Of a stretch of DNA of 64,000 bases, positions 8,585 to 18,200 are shown in pieces (the first letter of the stretch is position 1; the number at the start of each line of letters is the position of its first letter). The stretch is from JABFRZ01 sp964631945. Its GTDB lineage: Bacteria; Planctomycetota; UBA1135; GCA-002686595. The stretch spans positions 68,155 to 132,154 of the forward strand of contig CAZWAY010000001.1 in the NCBI GenBank assembly GCA_964631945.1, in the 5' to 3' direction. The notes below the pieces were generated by a model. That model was given only the letters and a program-made list of their open reading frames with translations, was not told the DNA's origin and did no database searches. The position numbers were made by a program, and so were the translations under genes.

Positions 8585-10666
8585 ATGTCGAAGCACTCAG
8601 CGCTCCGCGGCGCGGCGATCCTCGGCTTGGCCGTGTCCTGCAACGACGCCGTTGGCACTGTCTTCGCGAGCCCGGACGCCGTTCCTCCGGCGGTCGCGAT
8701 CACCTTTCCTCCGCCCACGTCGGCGACCGAGGCCGCGGCGATCACGGTGACGGGCACCGCGTCCGACGCGAGCGGCGTGGCGGAGGTTCGCGTGAACGGC
8801 GTGCGCGCGGCCACGAGCGACGGCTTCGCCAACTGGCAGGCGAGCGTTCGCCTGCTGCCGGGAACGAACGCGCTCACGATCACGGCCAAGGACAGGCGCG
8901 GGAACACCCAGGCCGCAGCGGCCGCGATCGAGTCCCAGGGGTTCCTGTTCGGACCCTCCGGAATCGTGACGGATCCCCTGGGCCAGCGTGCCCTGGTGCT
9001 CGACACCGAGCGGGTCCTGACCGTGGACCTCGTGAGCGGCGTGCGCACGATCCTTTCGGACGAGTCGCACGGTACCGGACCGGGCCTCACCAATTCGTTC
9101 TCGATCGCTCTCGACGGCAACCGCGCCTTGGTCGTCGAGCGAGGGTTCCCGGCCGCGGTGCTCGCGGTCGACCTGACGACCGGAGATCGCTCGATCCTCT
9201 CGGACAACTCTCACGGTGCCGGGCAGGCCCTCGGTGCCCTTCTCGCGCTCGTCGTGGACGGGAACCGTGCGCTGGTGGCCTCCGACATCGACTCGGGAGG
9301 CCAGCTCAACTCCTCCCTGATCGCCGTGGATCTCTCGACCGGTGATCGAACGTTCGTCTCGAAAGCCGGCCTCGGGATCGGCCCCGCCTTCAGCTGTCCG
9401 GAAGGCCTGGCCCTGGACGGGGGTCGTGCGCTCGTGGTGGACCGGTGCCGGCGTGCGCTGATGGCCGTCGACCTCACGACCGGTGACCGGAGCTTCGTGT
9501 CGGATCAGGACAACGGCTTCGGGCCGCTGTTCGATCAACCGCGGGGAATCGTGGTGGACGGAGGCCGAGCTCTGGTGGCGGACGTATCCCTCCCCGGCAT
9601 TCTCGCCGTGGAGCTCACCAGCGGCGACCGCGAGATCCTCTCGGACGCCTCGACCGGAATGGGTCCGGCACTCTCGGGTCCGTCGGCGCTGTCGCTGGAC
9701 GGGAACAGGGCCCTCGTCGGCGACTTCGACGGAGTTCTCGCGCTGGATCTGGTGAGCGGCGATCGTTCGGTACTCTCTCCTCCCGTGCGGGTCGGCACGG
9801 GCGTCGGTTTCCAGTTTCCGCAGACAGTCGCGCTGGTCGCTGGTCGTGCTCTCGTCGTGGACAACTCCAGGATCTACGCCGTGGACCTCGCGAGCGGAGA
9901 TCGCACGATCGTCACGGACGCCTCCAGCCTCCCCCCGGTCGGGACGGGGCCGGCGCTCAGCGGTATGGATGGAATCGTCGCGGACGGAAATCGCGCCCTC
10001 GTGACGGCCAACGGTCCGGTCGAGGCCGGCATCTACGCGGTGGATCTGGCGAGCGGGGATCGCACGATCGTCTCCGACTCCTCCAGGGGCACGGGGCCCG
10101 CGTTCTTCCGCATCCATGGCATCGCCCTGGACGGTGGCCGTGTCCTCGTGACGGCCGAGGTGCACGGCGCGGGCGGTGTGTTCGCCGTGGATCTGGCGAG
10201 CGGGAACCGCACCGTCGTCTCGGACGCCTCCACCGGAGTCGGACCGCCTCTGTCCGGAGACTTCGGAATCGTGCTGGATGGCCAGCGCGCTCTGGTCGTC
10301 GAGCTGGTCCGTCCCTGCTTCTCGCTCGGGATCCTCGCGGTGGACCTCGCGAGCGGAGATCGCACTCCCGTCTCGAATTGCAGCACCGGTTCCGGACCGG
10401 AATTCAGCTTCCCGTCGGGCCTCGTGCTGGACGGCGATCGCCTCCTCTTTTCTGCCCTCGGCCCCCTCGGTTCCGCTGTGTTCGCGGTGGACCTGGCGAG
10501 CGGAGACCGCACGATTCTCTCGGACTCCTCCACCGGCGCGGGGGTCCGCGCCAGCTTCGGCGGCCTCGCCCTGCACGGCACACTCGTGATCGCGGCGAGT
10601 CAGCCGCTGCGAGCCCTGGTGGCAGTGGATCCGCGCTCGGGAGACCGGGTGGTCATCTCCCGGTGA
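8585..10666 (+). CDS. Exported beta-propeller protein with 12 VDLxSGDR repeats
   Basis: A 693-residue protein. The ATG at 8585 has GAGAGGGAG five bases upstream; earlier in-frame starts lack one. The N-terminus (LRGAAILGLAVSCNDA) is signal-like with a possible but imperfect lipobox at Cys 19. Residues about 35-115 form an Ig-like domain (ITVTGTASDASGVAEVRVNG). The remainder is 12 repeats of about 48 residues with ALDGNRALVV, VFAVDLASGDRTIVSD and TGxGPxxS. Twelve units would suit two six-bladed propellers (inference). No active-site motif is seen. The gene converges on the small membrane protein to its right. Confidence 0.8.
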   Translation: MSKHSALRGAAILGLAVSCNDAVGTVFASPDAVPPAVAITFPPPTSATEAAAITVTGTASDASGVAEVRVNGVRAATSDGFANWQASVRLLPGTNALTITAKDRRGNTQAAAAAIESQGFLFGPSGIVTDPLGQRALVLDTERVLTVDLVSGVRTILSDESHGTGPGLTNSFSIALDGNRALVVERGFPAAVLAVDLTTGDRSILSDNSHGAGQALGALLALVVDGNRALVASDIDSGGQLNSSLIAVDLSTGDRTFVSKAGLGIGPAFSCPEGLALDGGRALVVDRCRRALMAVDLTTGDRSFVSDQDNGFGPLFDQPRGIVVDGGRALVADVSLPGILAVELTSGDREILSDASTGMGPALSGPSALSLDGNRALVGDFDGVLALDLVSGDRSVLSPPVRVGTGVGFQFPQTVALVAGRALVVDNSRIYAVDLASGDRTIVTDASSLPPVGTGPALSGMDGIVADGNRALVTANGPVEAGIYAVDLASGDRTIVSDSSRGTGPAFFRIHGIALDGGRVLVTAEVHGAGGVFAVDLASGNRTVVSDASTGVGPPLSGDFGIVLDGQRALVVELVRPCFSLGILAVDLASGDRTPVSNCSTGSGPEFSFPSGLVLDGDRLLFSALGPLGSAVFAVDLASGDRTILSDSSTGAGVRASFGGLALHGTLVIAASQPLRALVAVDPRSGDRVVISR

Positions 10667-10691
10667 GCCACGGGTCGTCCTCGTTCGCGCC

Positions 10692-11231
10692 TCACGCCGA
10701 TCGCCGCGACCGGAGCGTCAGCGCCAGCAAGCCCGGCGCCCAGGCCACGGCCCAGGCGGCGAACTGCAGCGCGTAGTTGCGGCCCTCCGGGGGCGGCTCG
10801 CCCCACAACACGGCGAGCACGAGGAAGAAGGAGATCCCGCTCAGCAGGGCCGCGGCCGTGCCCCGCTTGGCGATCGCGAGCCACGAGCGCCGCGTGGAAG
10901 AGATCCAGCGTCCCTCGAGGGTGGCCATCAGGAGCCAGGTGACGACCCACGCCGCCGGGATCGCGAAGTCGTACGCTCGCTCGCCGAACACGGCCATGAG
11001 GGCATAGAAGACCAGCGCACCCCCGACCCCGGCGAGCGTGCCGATCGGCAACCCGCGCAGCAGGCGGCCCGAGGCCGCGCCGATCGCCCCGCCGACGGCC
11101 GTCAGCAACACGGCTCCGTGGAGCACGCCGGCGACCATGCCGCGGCACACCTCGAAGGTGTACCAGACCCAATCCCCGAGCGTGGCCAGCCCGGCCACGA
11201 GCAGGACTCCCGTGATGATCTTCAGCGGCAT
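10692..11231 (-). CDS. Hypothetical membrane protein
   Basis: 179 residues with about five hydrophobic segments (IITGVLLVAGLATLGDWVW, GVLHGAVLLTAVGGAIG, TLAGVGGALVFYALMAVF, AAWVVTWLLMATLEG, GISFFLVLAVLW). The C-terminus is basic (LRSRRSA). I recognise no family. It stands alone between a convergent and a divergent neighbour. Confidence 0.65.
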   Translation of the reverse strand: MPLKIITGVLLVAGLATLGDWVWYTFEVCRGMVAGVLHGAVLLTAVGGAIGAASGRLLRGLPIGTLAGVGGALVFYALMAVFGERAYDFAIPAAWVVTWLLMATLEGRWISSTRRSWLAIAKRGTAAALLSGISFFLVLAVLWGEPPPEGRNYALQFAAWAVAWAPGLLALTLRSRRSA

Positions 11232-11722
11232 GCTCGCTTCCCAGGCGCCATCGGCTCGGCGGGCGACCCTCGGTCACGCTCCTGGGCTCATGGTGGCACT
11301 GGAGCGGGGTGCGCGACAACGCCTCGGCCCGCGCAGCGGCCGTCATGAGAGTGGGAGTTCGCAGAGCGAAGGAGTTCCCATCGCGCGCGTCGCGGCGAAA
11401 GCCCGCAACGGATCCGCGCGAGCCGAGCACGCGCTCGGCCGGTACGAACCGCGCGGCGGTGGCTGTAAGGAACCCGTTGTCCGTCGAGATTCAGCGCGAT
11501 TCCGCCAGCCGGAGCAGGCCCCGGCATCACCGACAAGAAGCGTGCACTCGACTCTCTTGGCGCGGTCCGCGAGTGCTGGTACCGTCCCGCCCGCTCGCTC
11601 CAGCGACGCACTCGGCACGCGCACCAGCAGATTCCGTGCGGTCGTGGCCGCGCCGCGCGCGTGCGGACGGGCATACGACCACCGAAACCATCCAACAGCA
11701 CGAGCAGAGTAGGACCATGATC
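11232..11722. other. Divergent intergenic region, about 490 bp
   Basis: This region lies between the start of the leftward membrane protein and the start of the rightward secreted protein. Open frames cross it, but their translations are Arg/Ala-rich and non-homologous, typical of shadows. It must hold promoters for both neighbours; I see no clear operator, RNA gene or terminator. Confidence 0.5.
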
Positions 11723-12640
11723 ATGAGCCCGAATGGAATGAAGCGTTCGACTGCGATCACGACGGGGCGCTCGATGATGACCTGCGCGGCCCTCGTCGGG
11801 CTCGCGGCGGCAAGCTCGGCCCAGTTGACGCATGCCCGCCCCATCTCGATCGTGACCAGCGAGAACCCCGCTCAACCCGGGGCGTTCACGCTGGACTTCG
11901 GCGAGCTGGGTGGCGTGGCCCGGAGCAGCATCACGAGCACGACCTACGAGTTGAACATCGACACGGCCCACGGAACGGCGCGCTTCGTGAGCTACCTCCA
12001 GCACGTCGAGCCGCTGACCCTGCCCGGCGGCCTCAGCACGGGCAACATCACGGTCGAGATCGTGCCCGACTCGTCTTCCGGCTTCTACGACGCCTCCACT
12101 TCCACGTTCACCACGACGGAGGTGTACGCCATCCACTTCACCGGCGACCTGAGCGCCTTCGGGCTGACCTCGCCGGTGCTGCTGCCCAGCAGCTCGGTCG
12201 GTGCGGTGGCGATCGACCCGGTCGAGGGCGGTGAGGTGACGATGGACTGGGATGGCATCGGCCAGCTGGCCAACCCGTTCGACCCCTCGAGCCCGCTCAC
12301 GTTCACCTATCGCTGCGCGGTGGACACGGTGTTCCCGGCGACCCCGACCAACGTGGTCGTCCTGGCCATCACCCCGGAGGTCGTGAATCTTCCGCTTTCC
12401 CCCGAGATCGAGGGCGGTCTGATCGCCTCGCTCGATCAGGCATTGGCCGGGATCCAGCGCGGGAAGAGGTCCAGGGCGGTCCAGGCTCTGCGGGCGTTCA
12501 TCGAGAAGGTGGATGGGCTGAGCGGCTGGCTCATCGACACGGCCGACGCCACCCGCCTCATCTCCCTGGCCACGCAGACGATCGATCTGATCGGCCTCGG
12601 CAAGATCTCCACTCCCGCTGGGACTCCCAAGGGCGTCTAG
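11723..12640 (+). CDS. Hypothetical secreted protein
   Basis: About 305 residues. The ATG at 11723 is preceded by AGGA eight bases upstream; an ATG two codons earlier is also possible. The N-terminus has basic residues, then SMMTCAALVGLAAASSAQ, a likely signal peptide. The mature part is beta-rich (FTLDFGELGGVARSSITSTT) without a recognised domain. The last 70 residues (GLIASLDQALAGIQRGKRSRAV) look helical, resembling the spacer helices at the ends of some exported proteins. Function unknown. Confidence 0.65.
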   Translation: MSPNGMKRSTAITTGRSMMTCAALVGLAAASSAQLTHARPISIVTSENPAQPGAFTLDFGELGGVARSSITSTTYELNIDTAHGTARFVSYLQHVEPLTLPGGLSTGNITVEIVPDSSSGFYDASTSTFTTTEVYAIHFTGDLSAFGLTSPVLLPSSSVGAVAIDPVEGGEVTMDWDGIGQLANPFDPSSPLTFTYRCAVDTVFPATPTNVVVLAITPEVVNLPLSPEIEGGLIASLDQALAGIQRGKRSRAVQALRAFIEKVDGLSGWLIDTADATRLISLATQTIDLIGLGKISTPAGTPKGV

Positions 12641-12730
12641 TCAGCTGCGTGGCGAAGGACCAGCGATCCCCTGCCGCGGCAAGGGAGTGCTGACCTTCTC
12701 GCGAGCGAGGAGCGCCCGCTCCCGATTGCA

Positions 12731-13750
12731 TCACCAGCGCGGCTCGAGCTTCCAGTTCCGCACCGGGGCGCTCGGGGCGAACAGGAACAGCGCGGCCAGT
12801 CCACCGTGCGTGCCGCTGCCCGCGACCAAGCCGGCGTCGTTCACGGCGGCCGCCTCCCGGCACACCCAGCTCGGGTCCCCGGCCAGCGAGGCCACGGTCG
12901 CTTCGCGCCATCCGCCCGGATGGGTGGGCAGCCACAGCACGGCCTGGCCGTCGTCGTAGCCGGCGATCACGCCGTGGTTGTTCACGCTCAGCGCGGCGGC
13001 CGTGAAGCCGGCCGACAGGTTGGTCGTCTGGCCCCGGTAGCCCACGAAGGCGTGCTGCCGGCCGTAACTCGAGTACCAGGGGTTGTCGCGATCGCCGCCC
13101 ACGGCCATCGCCTCGGCGATCGTGGCGCCGTCGTTGATGTCGGTGACGAAGTCGAAGCCCGTGTTGTAGCCCGTCATGCACTCGTAGTCGGGCGAGACCG
13201 TGGCGCAGCTCAGGTCGTCGAGCGGGAGCGAGCCGATGAACTTGAAGGCGTGGTTGCCGTGCTCGCCGTCGCTCTCCATCGCGGCCTGGAAGCCCCAGTC
13301 GTTGAGGGCCGGGAGGTACGACACCTCGCCCAGGTTGTTGATGTCCTGCACGCTGCCCGAGGTGGCCGAGAGCGGGATGAGCACGCCGCCGCGCACCAGG
13401 AACGGATACAGCAGCGCGTCCATCGGATTGCGCAGGTTGCCCACGATGTCGCCGAGGTCGTTGCTGGCCGTGATCGTGAACCCGTCGGGACCGATCTGCG
13501 TCGCGACCCCGTTCGAGACCAGGAACGAACGCGTGATCGTCTGGGTCGGGCAGCTCGAGCACGGCTTGCGCGTGAAGTAGATCGTGCCGACGACCTCGCC
13601 CACGGCGTTGATGTGCGCGACGTGGGGATTGACGGAGAAGCCGGCGGGCGTCGGCAACAGCGGCAGCTCGAGCAGGACCCCGTTCTGGGCGCCGACCGGG
13701 AGGGCGAGTGCGACGAGCAGGACGGCGAAGGTCGGGCTGGGCAACTTCAT
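12731..13750 (-). CDS. Secreted HAF-like repeat protein
   Basis: 339 residues with a clean signal peptide (MKLPSPTFAVLLVALALPVGAQ). The mature region repeats the pattern of HAF-type extracellular repeats: INAVGEVVGT, SNDLGDIVGN, INNLGEVSYL, VNNHGVIAGY and VNDAGLVAGS, each followed by a hydrophobic strand such as AVLWLP or ALFLFAP. A CSSC pair lies near residue 68. Such proteins are exported and of unknown function. Its start diverges from the membrane protein gene at 14063. Confidence 0.75.
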   Translation of the reverse strand: MKLPSPTFAVLLVALALPVGAQNGVLLELPLLPTPAGFSVNPHVAHINAVGEVVGTIYFTRKPCSSCPTQTITRSFLVSNGVATQIGPDGFTITASNDLGDIVGNLRNPMDALLYPFLVRGGVLIPLSATSGSVQDINNLGEVSYLPALNDWGFQAAMESDGEHGNHAFKFIGSLPLDDLSCATVSPDYECMTGYNTGFDFVTDINDGATIAEAMAVGGDRDNPWYSSYGRQHAFVGYRGQTTNLSAGFTAAALSVNNHGVIAGYDDGQAVLWLPTHPGGWREATVASLAGDPSWVCREAAAVNDAGLVAGSGTHGGLAALFLFAPSAPVRNWKLEPRW

Positions 13751-14062
13751 GGTTCTCTCCGTTGGCGAGCGCGGCGCCCGTTCGTGCCTTGGGGAATTCG
13801 TGGCAGGGGCCTGGCCCCGGGTGGATGCTAGGGACCACCCCTCGGGCCGAACCGTGACAGCGTGGCAACCCGCCAGCGCCTGTCGGGCCCGGCGTCATCG
13901 CCCTCGCGGCCCGGCTTCGAGTAGGCTCCGCGCGGTGTTCGCGCCGTCCCTTCCCGACCGCGGCCTCGACGGAACCGACCCGCGCGCTCACGTTCCGCAT
14001 CATCGCGGCGCGAGCGAAGGCTGGCGCGGCGCGCGACGCGTGCGACCCCGCACGGAACCCTC
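13751..14062. other. Divergent intergenic region, about 310 bp
   Basis: It separates the starts of the HAF-like protein and the YfhO-like protein. Nothing beyond expected promoter space is recognised; frames crossing it are Arg-rich shadows. Confidence 0.45.
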
Positions 14063-16273
14063 GTGAGTCGCGCGCTCGCGTTCGGCGTGCTCGCGCTGCT
14101 GGTGGCCGCGCTCTTCGCCCCGATCCTGGCGCGCGGCCAGGTGCTCTTCCCGCGCGACAACCGGGCCGAGCTGGGCCTCCAGCCGCCGGATCCGGACGCG
14201 ACCGCCAGCCGCTTCGACGACGAGGCGAACTATTTCGTCCCCGAGCTGCAGCATCACCTCCAGGGCGACCACAGCGGCTGGCTCTCGGTCTGGAACCCGC
14301 ACGTCCAGCTCGGACGCCCCTCCTCGCACCTGTCGGGCCTCAGCCCGGCCTTCGTGCTGACGCGCGCGATCTCGTGGTTCACGCACGATCCCTTCGTCGT
14401 CTATTCGTGGCTGGCGAGCCTGACGCTGCTGCTCACCTGCCTCTTCGCCTACCTGTTCCTCGAGGCACTGGGCCTCGCTCCGTGGGCGAGCGTTTGTGGC
14501 GCGGCCGGCCTGGGCCTCGGCGTCTTCGCGCTGTACTGGGTCTCGTTCGTGATGTTCCTGGGCGGGCTGTGCTGGACGTGCGCCGGCCTGTGGCTCACGG
14601 CGCGCTTCGTGCAGCGACCGAGCTTCGCGCGCGGCCTGGGGATCGCCTTCGCGGTCCACGCCCTGCTCCTCGCCGCCTACCCGCAGCAGATCGTGTGGAG
14701 CGCCTACCTCCTGGCCGGATTCGGACTCGCGACCTGGTGGCGCAGCCCCGCGCGGCGGCCGCGGCGTCTCGTCGGCCTCGGCATCAGCGCGGTGTTCGGC
14801 GTGCTCGCCGCCCTGCCCGTCTACGGGGATCTGTGGGTGCAGTTCGCGCGCTCCGCGCGCATCGACACCGACCCGGAGTTCTTCCTGGCCTCGCTGCCGC
14901 CGAGTGGCTCGCTGCGCGACGTCGGCGTCTTCCTCGGCGGGCTGTTCGACATGTTCTGGCAGGGGAACCCGCTCGCGCCGGGCCCGACCAGGGGCTTCGC
15001 CGGGCTGTGCTTGACGCCCTTGTTCGCGAGCCTGGTGCTCGTCTCGTGGATGGACGGCCTGTGGCGGCGCACCTGGCCCTGGCTGGCCTTCAGCGCGGCG
15101 ACGCTGCTCATCACGCTGGTCCCGTCCGCCTACCTCTTCGCGGTCGAGCACCTGGGGCTGTCGCTCTCGCGCTTCGTCCCGCTGGCCGCGGCGCTCGTGC
15201 CGCTGACCGTGGCCGGGGCCGTGGCGCTGGACCACCTGCTCGCGCGGGGCTTCGCGCATCCGTGGCGCGCGGTGGCCTGCGCGGCGCTCGCCCCGACCGT
15301 GGCGCTGCTCGGCGCGCGCGGAGCCGCGCTGGACGGCGCGCGCGTGGCCCTGGGACTGCTGCTGTTCGCCGGCTTCGCCCGGCTGGTCTTCGCGCGCCGC
15401 GGGTTGCTGGCCCTCGGTTTGGTCGTGGTCTCGGTGTTCGCCTATGGCTCGGAACTCCTGCTGGCGCGTCCGCGCGACTCGATCGCCACGACCTCGCCGC
15501 TCGTCGAGCGGCTGCGCGAGCTGACGCCGGCGGGAGAACGCTATGCCCTGCTGGGCAACGAGGCCGGGACGCTGCTGCCGCCGAACATGGAGGCACTGCT
15601 CGGGCTCACCAGCCTGCACAGCTACGACTCGCTGTCCTCGCGCGCCTACCAGCGCTGGGTGCTCGGATTCTCCGAACAGGGCGCGCGGATCCGCGGGCGC
15701 TCCTTCAAGCGCATCGTCGGCGAGTCGAAGCTCGACGACGAGGGCTTCGAGCTGAGCGACGTGTCCGTCGTGGCCAGCGGCAGACCGCTGCAATCCCCCG
15801 AGCTGCGCTACCTCGGAACCGCGGGCACGCTGTTCCTGTTCGCGCCGAAGCGCGCGCCGCGCTTCGCTTCGCGCTTCCTGGAGGACGCGGGCGAACGCCC
15901 CGCGGGCGAGAACCTGCGCCTCGAGGGGCTGGCGCGGCGCGCCTCGGCGCCGGTCTCCGTCGTGGCGCGGCGCGACGACGCACTCGAGCTCGAGTTCGAG
16001 CCCTCGGCGCGGGCCTCGTTCGTGCTCCTGAGCCTGCAGCACCATCCCCACTGGACGGTAGCTGCGGACGCGGAGGTCCAGCGCCTGCGCCTGAACGGGT
16101 TCTACCTGGGGGCCTGGCTCGGCCCCGGAGCCACGCGCGTGCGCTTCTCGTTCCGCCCGTATGCGCGCTGGATGTGGATCGTCCACGCCGGCTTCGCGCT
16201 GGCTGCGCTGGTCGCGCTCGGCGCGGCCCTGCTGCCGCTCAACGCGTCAGCGCGAGCTCCAGGGCGTCCGTGA
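14063..16273 (+). CDS. YfhO-like polytopic membrane protein (GT-C type)
   Basis: A 736-residue protein beginning at a GTG. It has an N-terminal helix, an extracytoplasmic loop (WNPHVQLGRPSSHLSGLSPAF) typical of YfhO/DUF2079-like GT-C proteins, about ten further hydrophobic helices, and a soluble C-terminal beta-rich domain ending in a last helix (IVHAGFALAALVALGAALL). YfhO proteins are implicated in glycosylation of teichoic acids or lipoproteins in Firmicutes; the substrate here is unknown. Its last 35 bp overlap the end of the convergent FG-GAP gene. Confidence 0.75.
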   Translation: MSRALAFGVLALLVAALFAPILARGQVLFPRDNRAELGLQPPDPDATASRFDDEANYFVPELQHHLQGDHSGWLSVWNPHVQLGRPSSHLSGLSPAFVLTRAISWFTHDPFVVYSWLASLTLLLTCLFAYLFLEALGLAPWASVCGAAGLGLGVFALYWVSFVMFLGGLCWTCAGLWLTARFVQRPSFARGLGIAFAVHALLLAAYPQQIVWSAYLLAGFGLATWWRSPARRPRRLVGLGISAVFGVLAALPVYGDLWVQFARSARIDTDPEFFLASLPPSGSLRDVGVFLGGLFDMFWQGNPLAPGPTRGFAGLCLTPLFASLVLVSWMDGLWRRTWPWLAFSAATLLITLVPSAYLFAVEHLGLSLSRFVPLAAALVPLTVAGAVALDHLLARGFAHPWRAVACAALAPTVALLGARGAALDGARVALGLLLFAGFARLVFARRGLLALGLVVVSVFAYGSELLLARPRDSIATTSPLVERLRELTPAGERYALLGNEAGTLLPPNMEALLGLTSLHSYDSLSSRAYQRWVLGFSEQGARIRGRSFKRIVGESKLDDEGFELSDVSVVASGRPLQSPELRYLGTAGTLFLFAPKRAPRFASRFLEDAGERPAGENLRLEGLARRASAPVSVVARRDDALELEFEPSARASFVLLSLQHHPHWTVAADAEVQRLRLNGFYLGAWLGPGATRVRFSFRPYARWMWIVHAGFALAALVALGAALLPLNASARAPGRP

Positions 16274-18059
16274 ATTCGCGCTGGCGGCCGAGGCGCCACA
16301 CGGCCTGGAAGGTCAAGCCCTCCAGCCGGGTGGCGGGCGGAACGTGCAGCGTGATCTCGACCTCGGTGTGCGCCGGCGCGGCGACGGCCGTCCACGCACC
16401 GAGCAAGGTGCGCGGGTCGAGCAGCAGTCCGGTGCGTTCGGCCAGGAGCGGATCGTCGGCGCGCCGCGTGGACACGAGCAGACGGGCTTCCGCGCCCTTG
16501 CCAGCGAAGGCCGCGGGCACGGGCAACCGGAAGGTCAGGTCCGTGCCCGGACTGCCGTCGCCCTCGATGAGCTCGAGGCTCCCCTCCGGCTCCGGCCCAT
16601 GGCCGAAGGACTGGGTCGCCGCGACGGTCGCGCGCGTGCTCGCGTCGTCGCTGCTGTCCGCGAGGGCGACAGCCCCGAGGTCGACGGACGGCGAGTCGCT
16701 CCCCGGCCCGGGTCCGGCCATCCTGGCCGGCGCGCTCCCGCTCAGGAACGTGAGGTACAGCGCCCCGCTGTTCGATCCTCCGTCGTCGTCGTTGCGCGCG
16801 CCGATGACCACGTCGCGCACACCGTCGCGGTCGAAATCGCCGAGCGGCGCGAGCGAGGAGCCCAGCCAGTCCCAGGTGTTGAGCGCCCGGCGCGGGAAGT
16901 TCCCCTCCAGGGCGCTGATCTTCTGGTGGAAGGCCACCGTCCCCTGCGCCGTCAGGAAGAGCACGTAGACCGCGCCCTTCTCCGCGCCGCCGTCTCCGTC
17001 CTTGACGGTGCCGACGGCGAGCTCGGTGATGCCATCCCCGTTCAGATCGCCCAGCGCGGCCACCGACGTGCCGAACTGGTCCGGCGATTCGAGCAGGCCC
17101 GTGAAGCCGCCCGAGCGCGAGCTGATCTTGCGGTGGTCCTTCACGGTTCCGTCGGAGCGCAGGTAGAGCAGCCACACGGCCCCCGCGTTCACGGCGCCGT
17201 CGTCGTCCAGCGCGGCTCCGACGGCCAGGTCGACGACGCCGTCGCCGTCGAAGTCCCCCAGGTTCGCCAGCGAGAACGCGAACCAGTCGAGGTTCTTGAG
17301 GCGTCCCGTGAAGCCGCCCATGCCGCTCGCGATCTTCACGTGGCGCTTGACGGTGCCGTCGGTGCGCAGGAACAGGATCCAGATGGCCCCCCGCCGCGTC
17401 CCTCCCGTGCCATCGGTCGGCGCGCCCACGGCGAGGTCGATGACGCCGTCGCCGTCCAGGTCACCGAGCGAGGCCACCGAGCGGCCGAACTCGTCGTTGG
17501 CGCGCAGCGGACCGGTGAAGCCCCCCTGGGTGCTCGAGATCTTGGAGGTGCGCTTGACGGTGCCGTCGGGGTTGAGCAGCAAGATGTAGAGGGCACCGCG
17601 GTTCGTGCCGCCATCGTCGTCGTAGTTCGCGCCCACCGCCAGGTCGCCCACGCCGTCGCCGTCCAGGTCGCCGATGCCGGCGAGCGAGCGGCCAAGCTGG
17701 TCCCCCTCGTCGAGCACCCCCGTGAAGCCACCGGCCAGCGCGCTGATCTTCTGCGCCCGGAGCACCGTCCCGTTCGGGCGCAGGAAGATCACGTAGGCCG
17801 CGCCCTTGTCGAGCCCCCCGTCGTCGTCCCCGAGGGCGCCGCTGGCGAGATCGAGCACGCCGTTGCCATCCAGGTCGCCCAGGACCGCCACGGACCGGCC
17901 GAGCTGATCGTTGATGTGCAGGTAGGGCGCGAATCCACCCTGGGTGTTGCTGATCTTCTGGAGGCGCGCCACCGTGCCCGGCCCGAGCTGGGCCGAAGGG
18001 CTCGCCTCCAGCGCCCAGAGGGTCAGCGCGAGCGCGGCGAGGGACGGCCGAAGCGACAT
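16239..18059 (-). CDS. Secreted FG-GAP (integrin-alpha-like) repeat protein
   Basis: 606 residues. The start at 18059 (MSLRPSLAALALTLWALEA) has an AGGAGT site on its strand and gives a signal peptide. Six tandem units of about 68 residues follow, each KISxxxGGFTG, FGRSVAxLGDLDGDGVxDLAVGA, DDDGG and ALYILFLxxDGTV. The DxDGDGxxD loops are calcium-binding FG-GAP motifs that build a seven-bladed propeller in integrins. The C-terminal 190 residues are a separate beta domain. A paralogue with the same unit count lies at 24414-26384. A surface adhesion or matrix role is inferred only. Confidence 0.85.
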   Translation of the reverse strand: MSLRPSLAALALTLWALEASPSAQLGPGTVARLQKISNTQGGFAPYLHINDQLGRSVAVLGDLDGNGVLDLASGALGDDDGGLDKGAAYVIFLRPNGTVLRAQKISALAGGFTGVLDEGDQLGRSLAGIGDLDGDGVGDLAVGANYDDDGGTNRGALYILLLNPDGTVKRTSKISSTQGGFTGPLRANDEFGRSVASLGDLDGDGVIDLAVGAPTDGTGGTRRGAIWILFLRTDGTVKRHVKIASGMGGFTGRLKNLDWFAFSLANLGDFDGDGVVDLAVGAALDDDGAVNAGAVWLLYLRSDGTVKDHRKISSRSGGFTGLLESPDQFGTSVAALGDLNGDGITELAVGTVKDGDGGAEKGAVYVLFLTAQGTVAFHQKISALEGNFPRRALNTWDWLGSSLAPLGDFDRDGVRDVVIGARNDDDGGSNSGALYLTFLSGSAPARMAGPGPGSDSPSVDLGAVALADSSDDASTRATVAATQSFGHGPEPEGSLELIEGDGSPGTDLTFRLPVPAAFAGKGAEARLLVSTRRADDPLLAERTGLLLDPRTLLGAWTAVAAPAHTEVEITLHVPPATRLEGLTFQAVWRLGRQREFTDALELALTR

Positions 18060-18200
18060 GTGGGGGACTCCTAATTTCTGGCCCTGGAAGCCGTTTCCGA
18101 GGCCGGAAACTTCTTCTCCATAGGATCGCCCAAATTGCGCTGCTGCCAAGCCCCGGCGTCGGGATTCTGGCCAGGTCCTGGAGCGCGGAGCCCGGCCCGC

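Noticed and set aside
5629..9345. Very long rightward open frame (about 1240 codons)
   Set aside because: It is antisense to the molybdopterin enzyme; its translation is Arg/Leu/Val-rich without homology, as expected for shadows in GC-rich DNA.
14000..16186. Leftward 728-codon frame rich in Arg, Gln and Glu
   Set aside because: It lies antisense to the YfhO-like membrane protein and has low-complexity sequence only.
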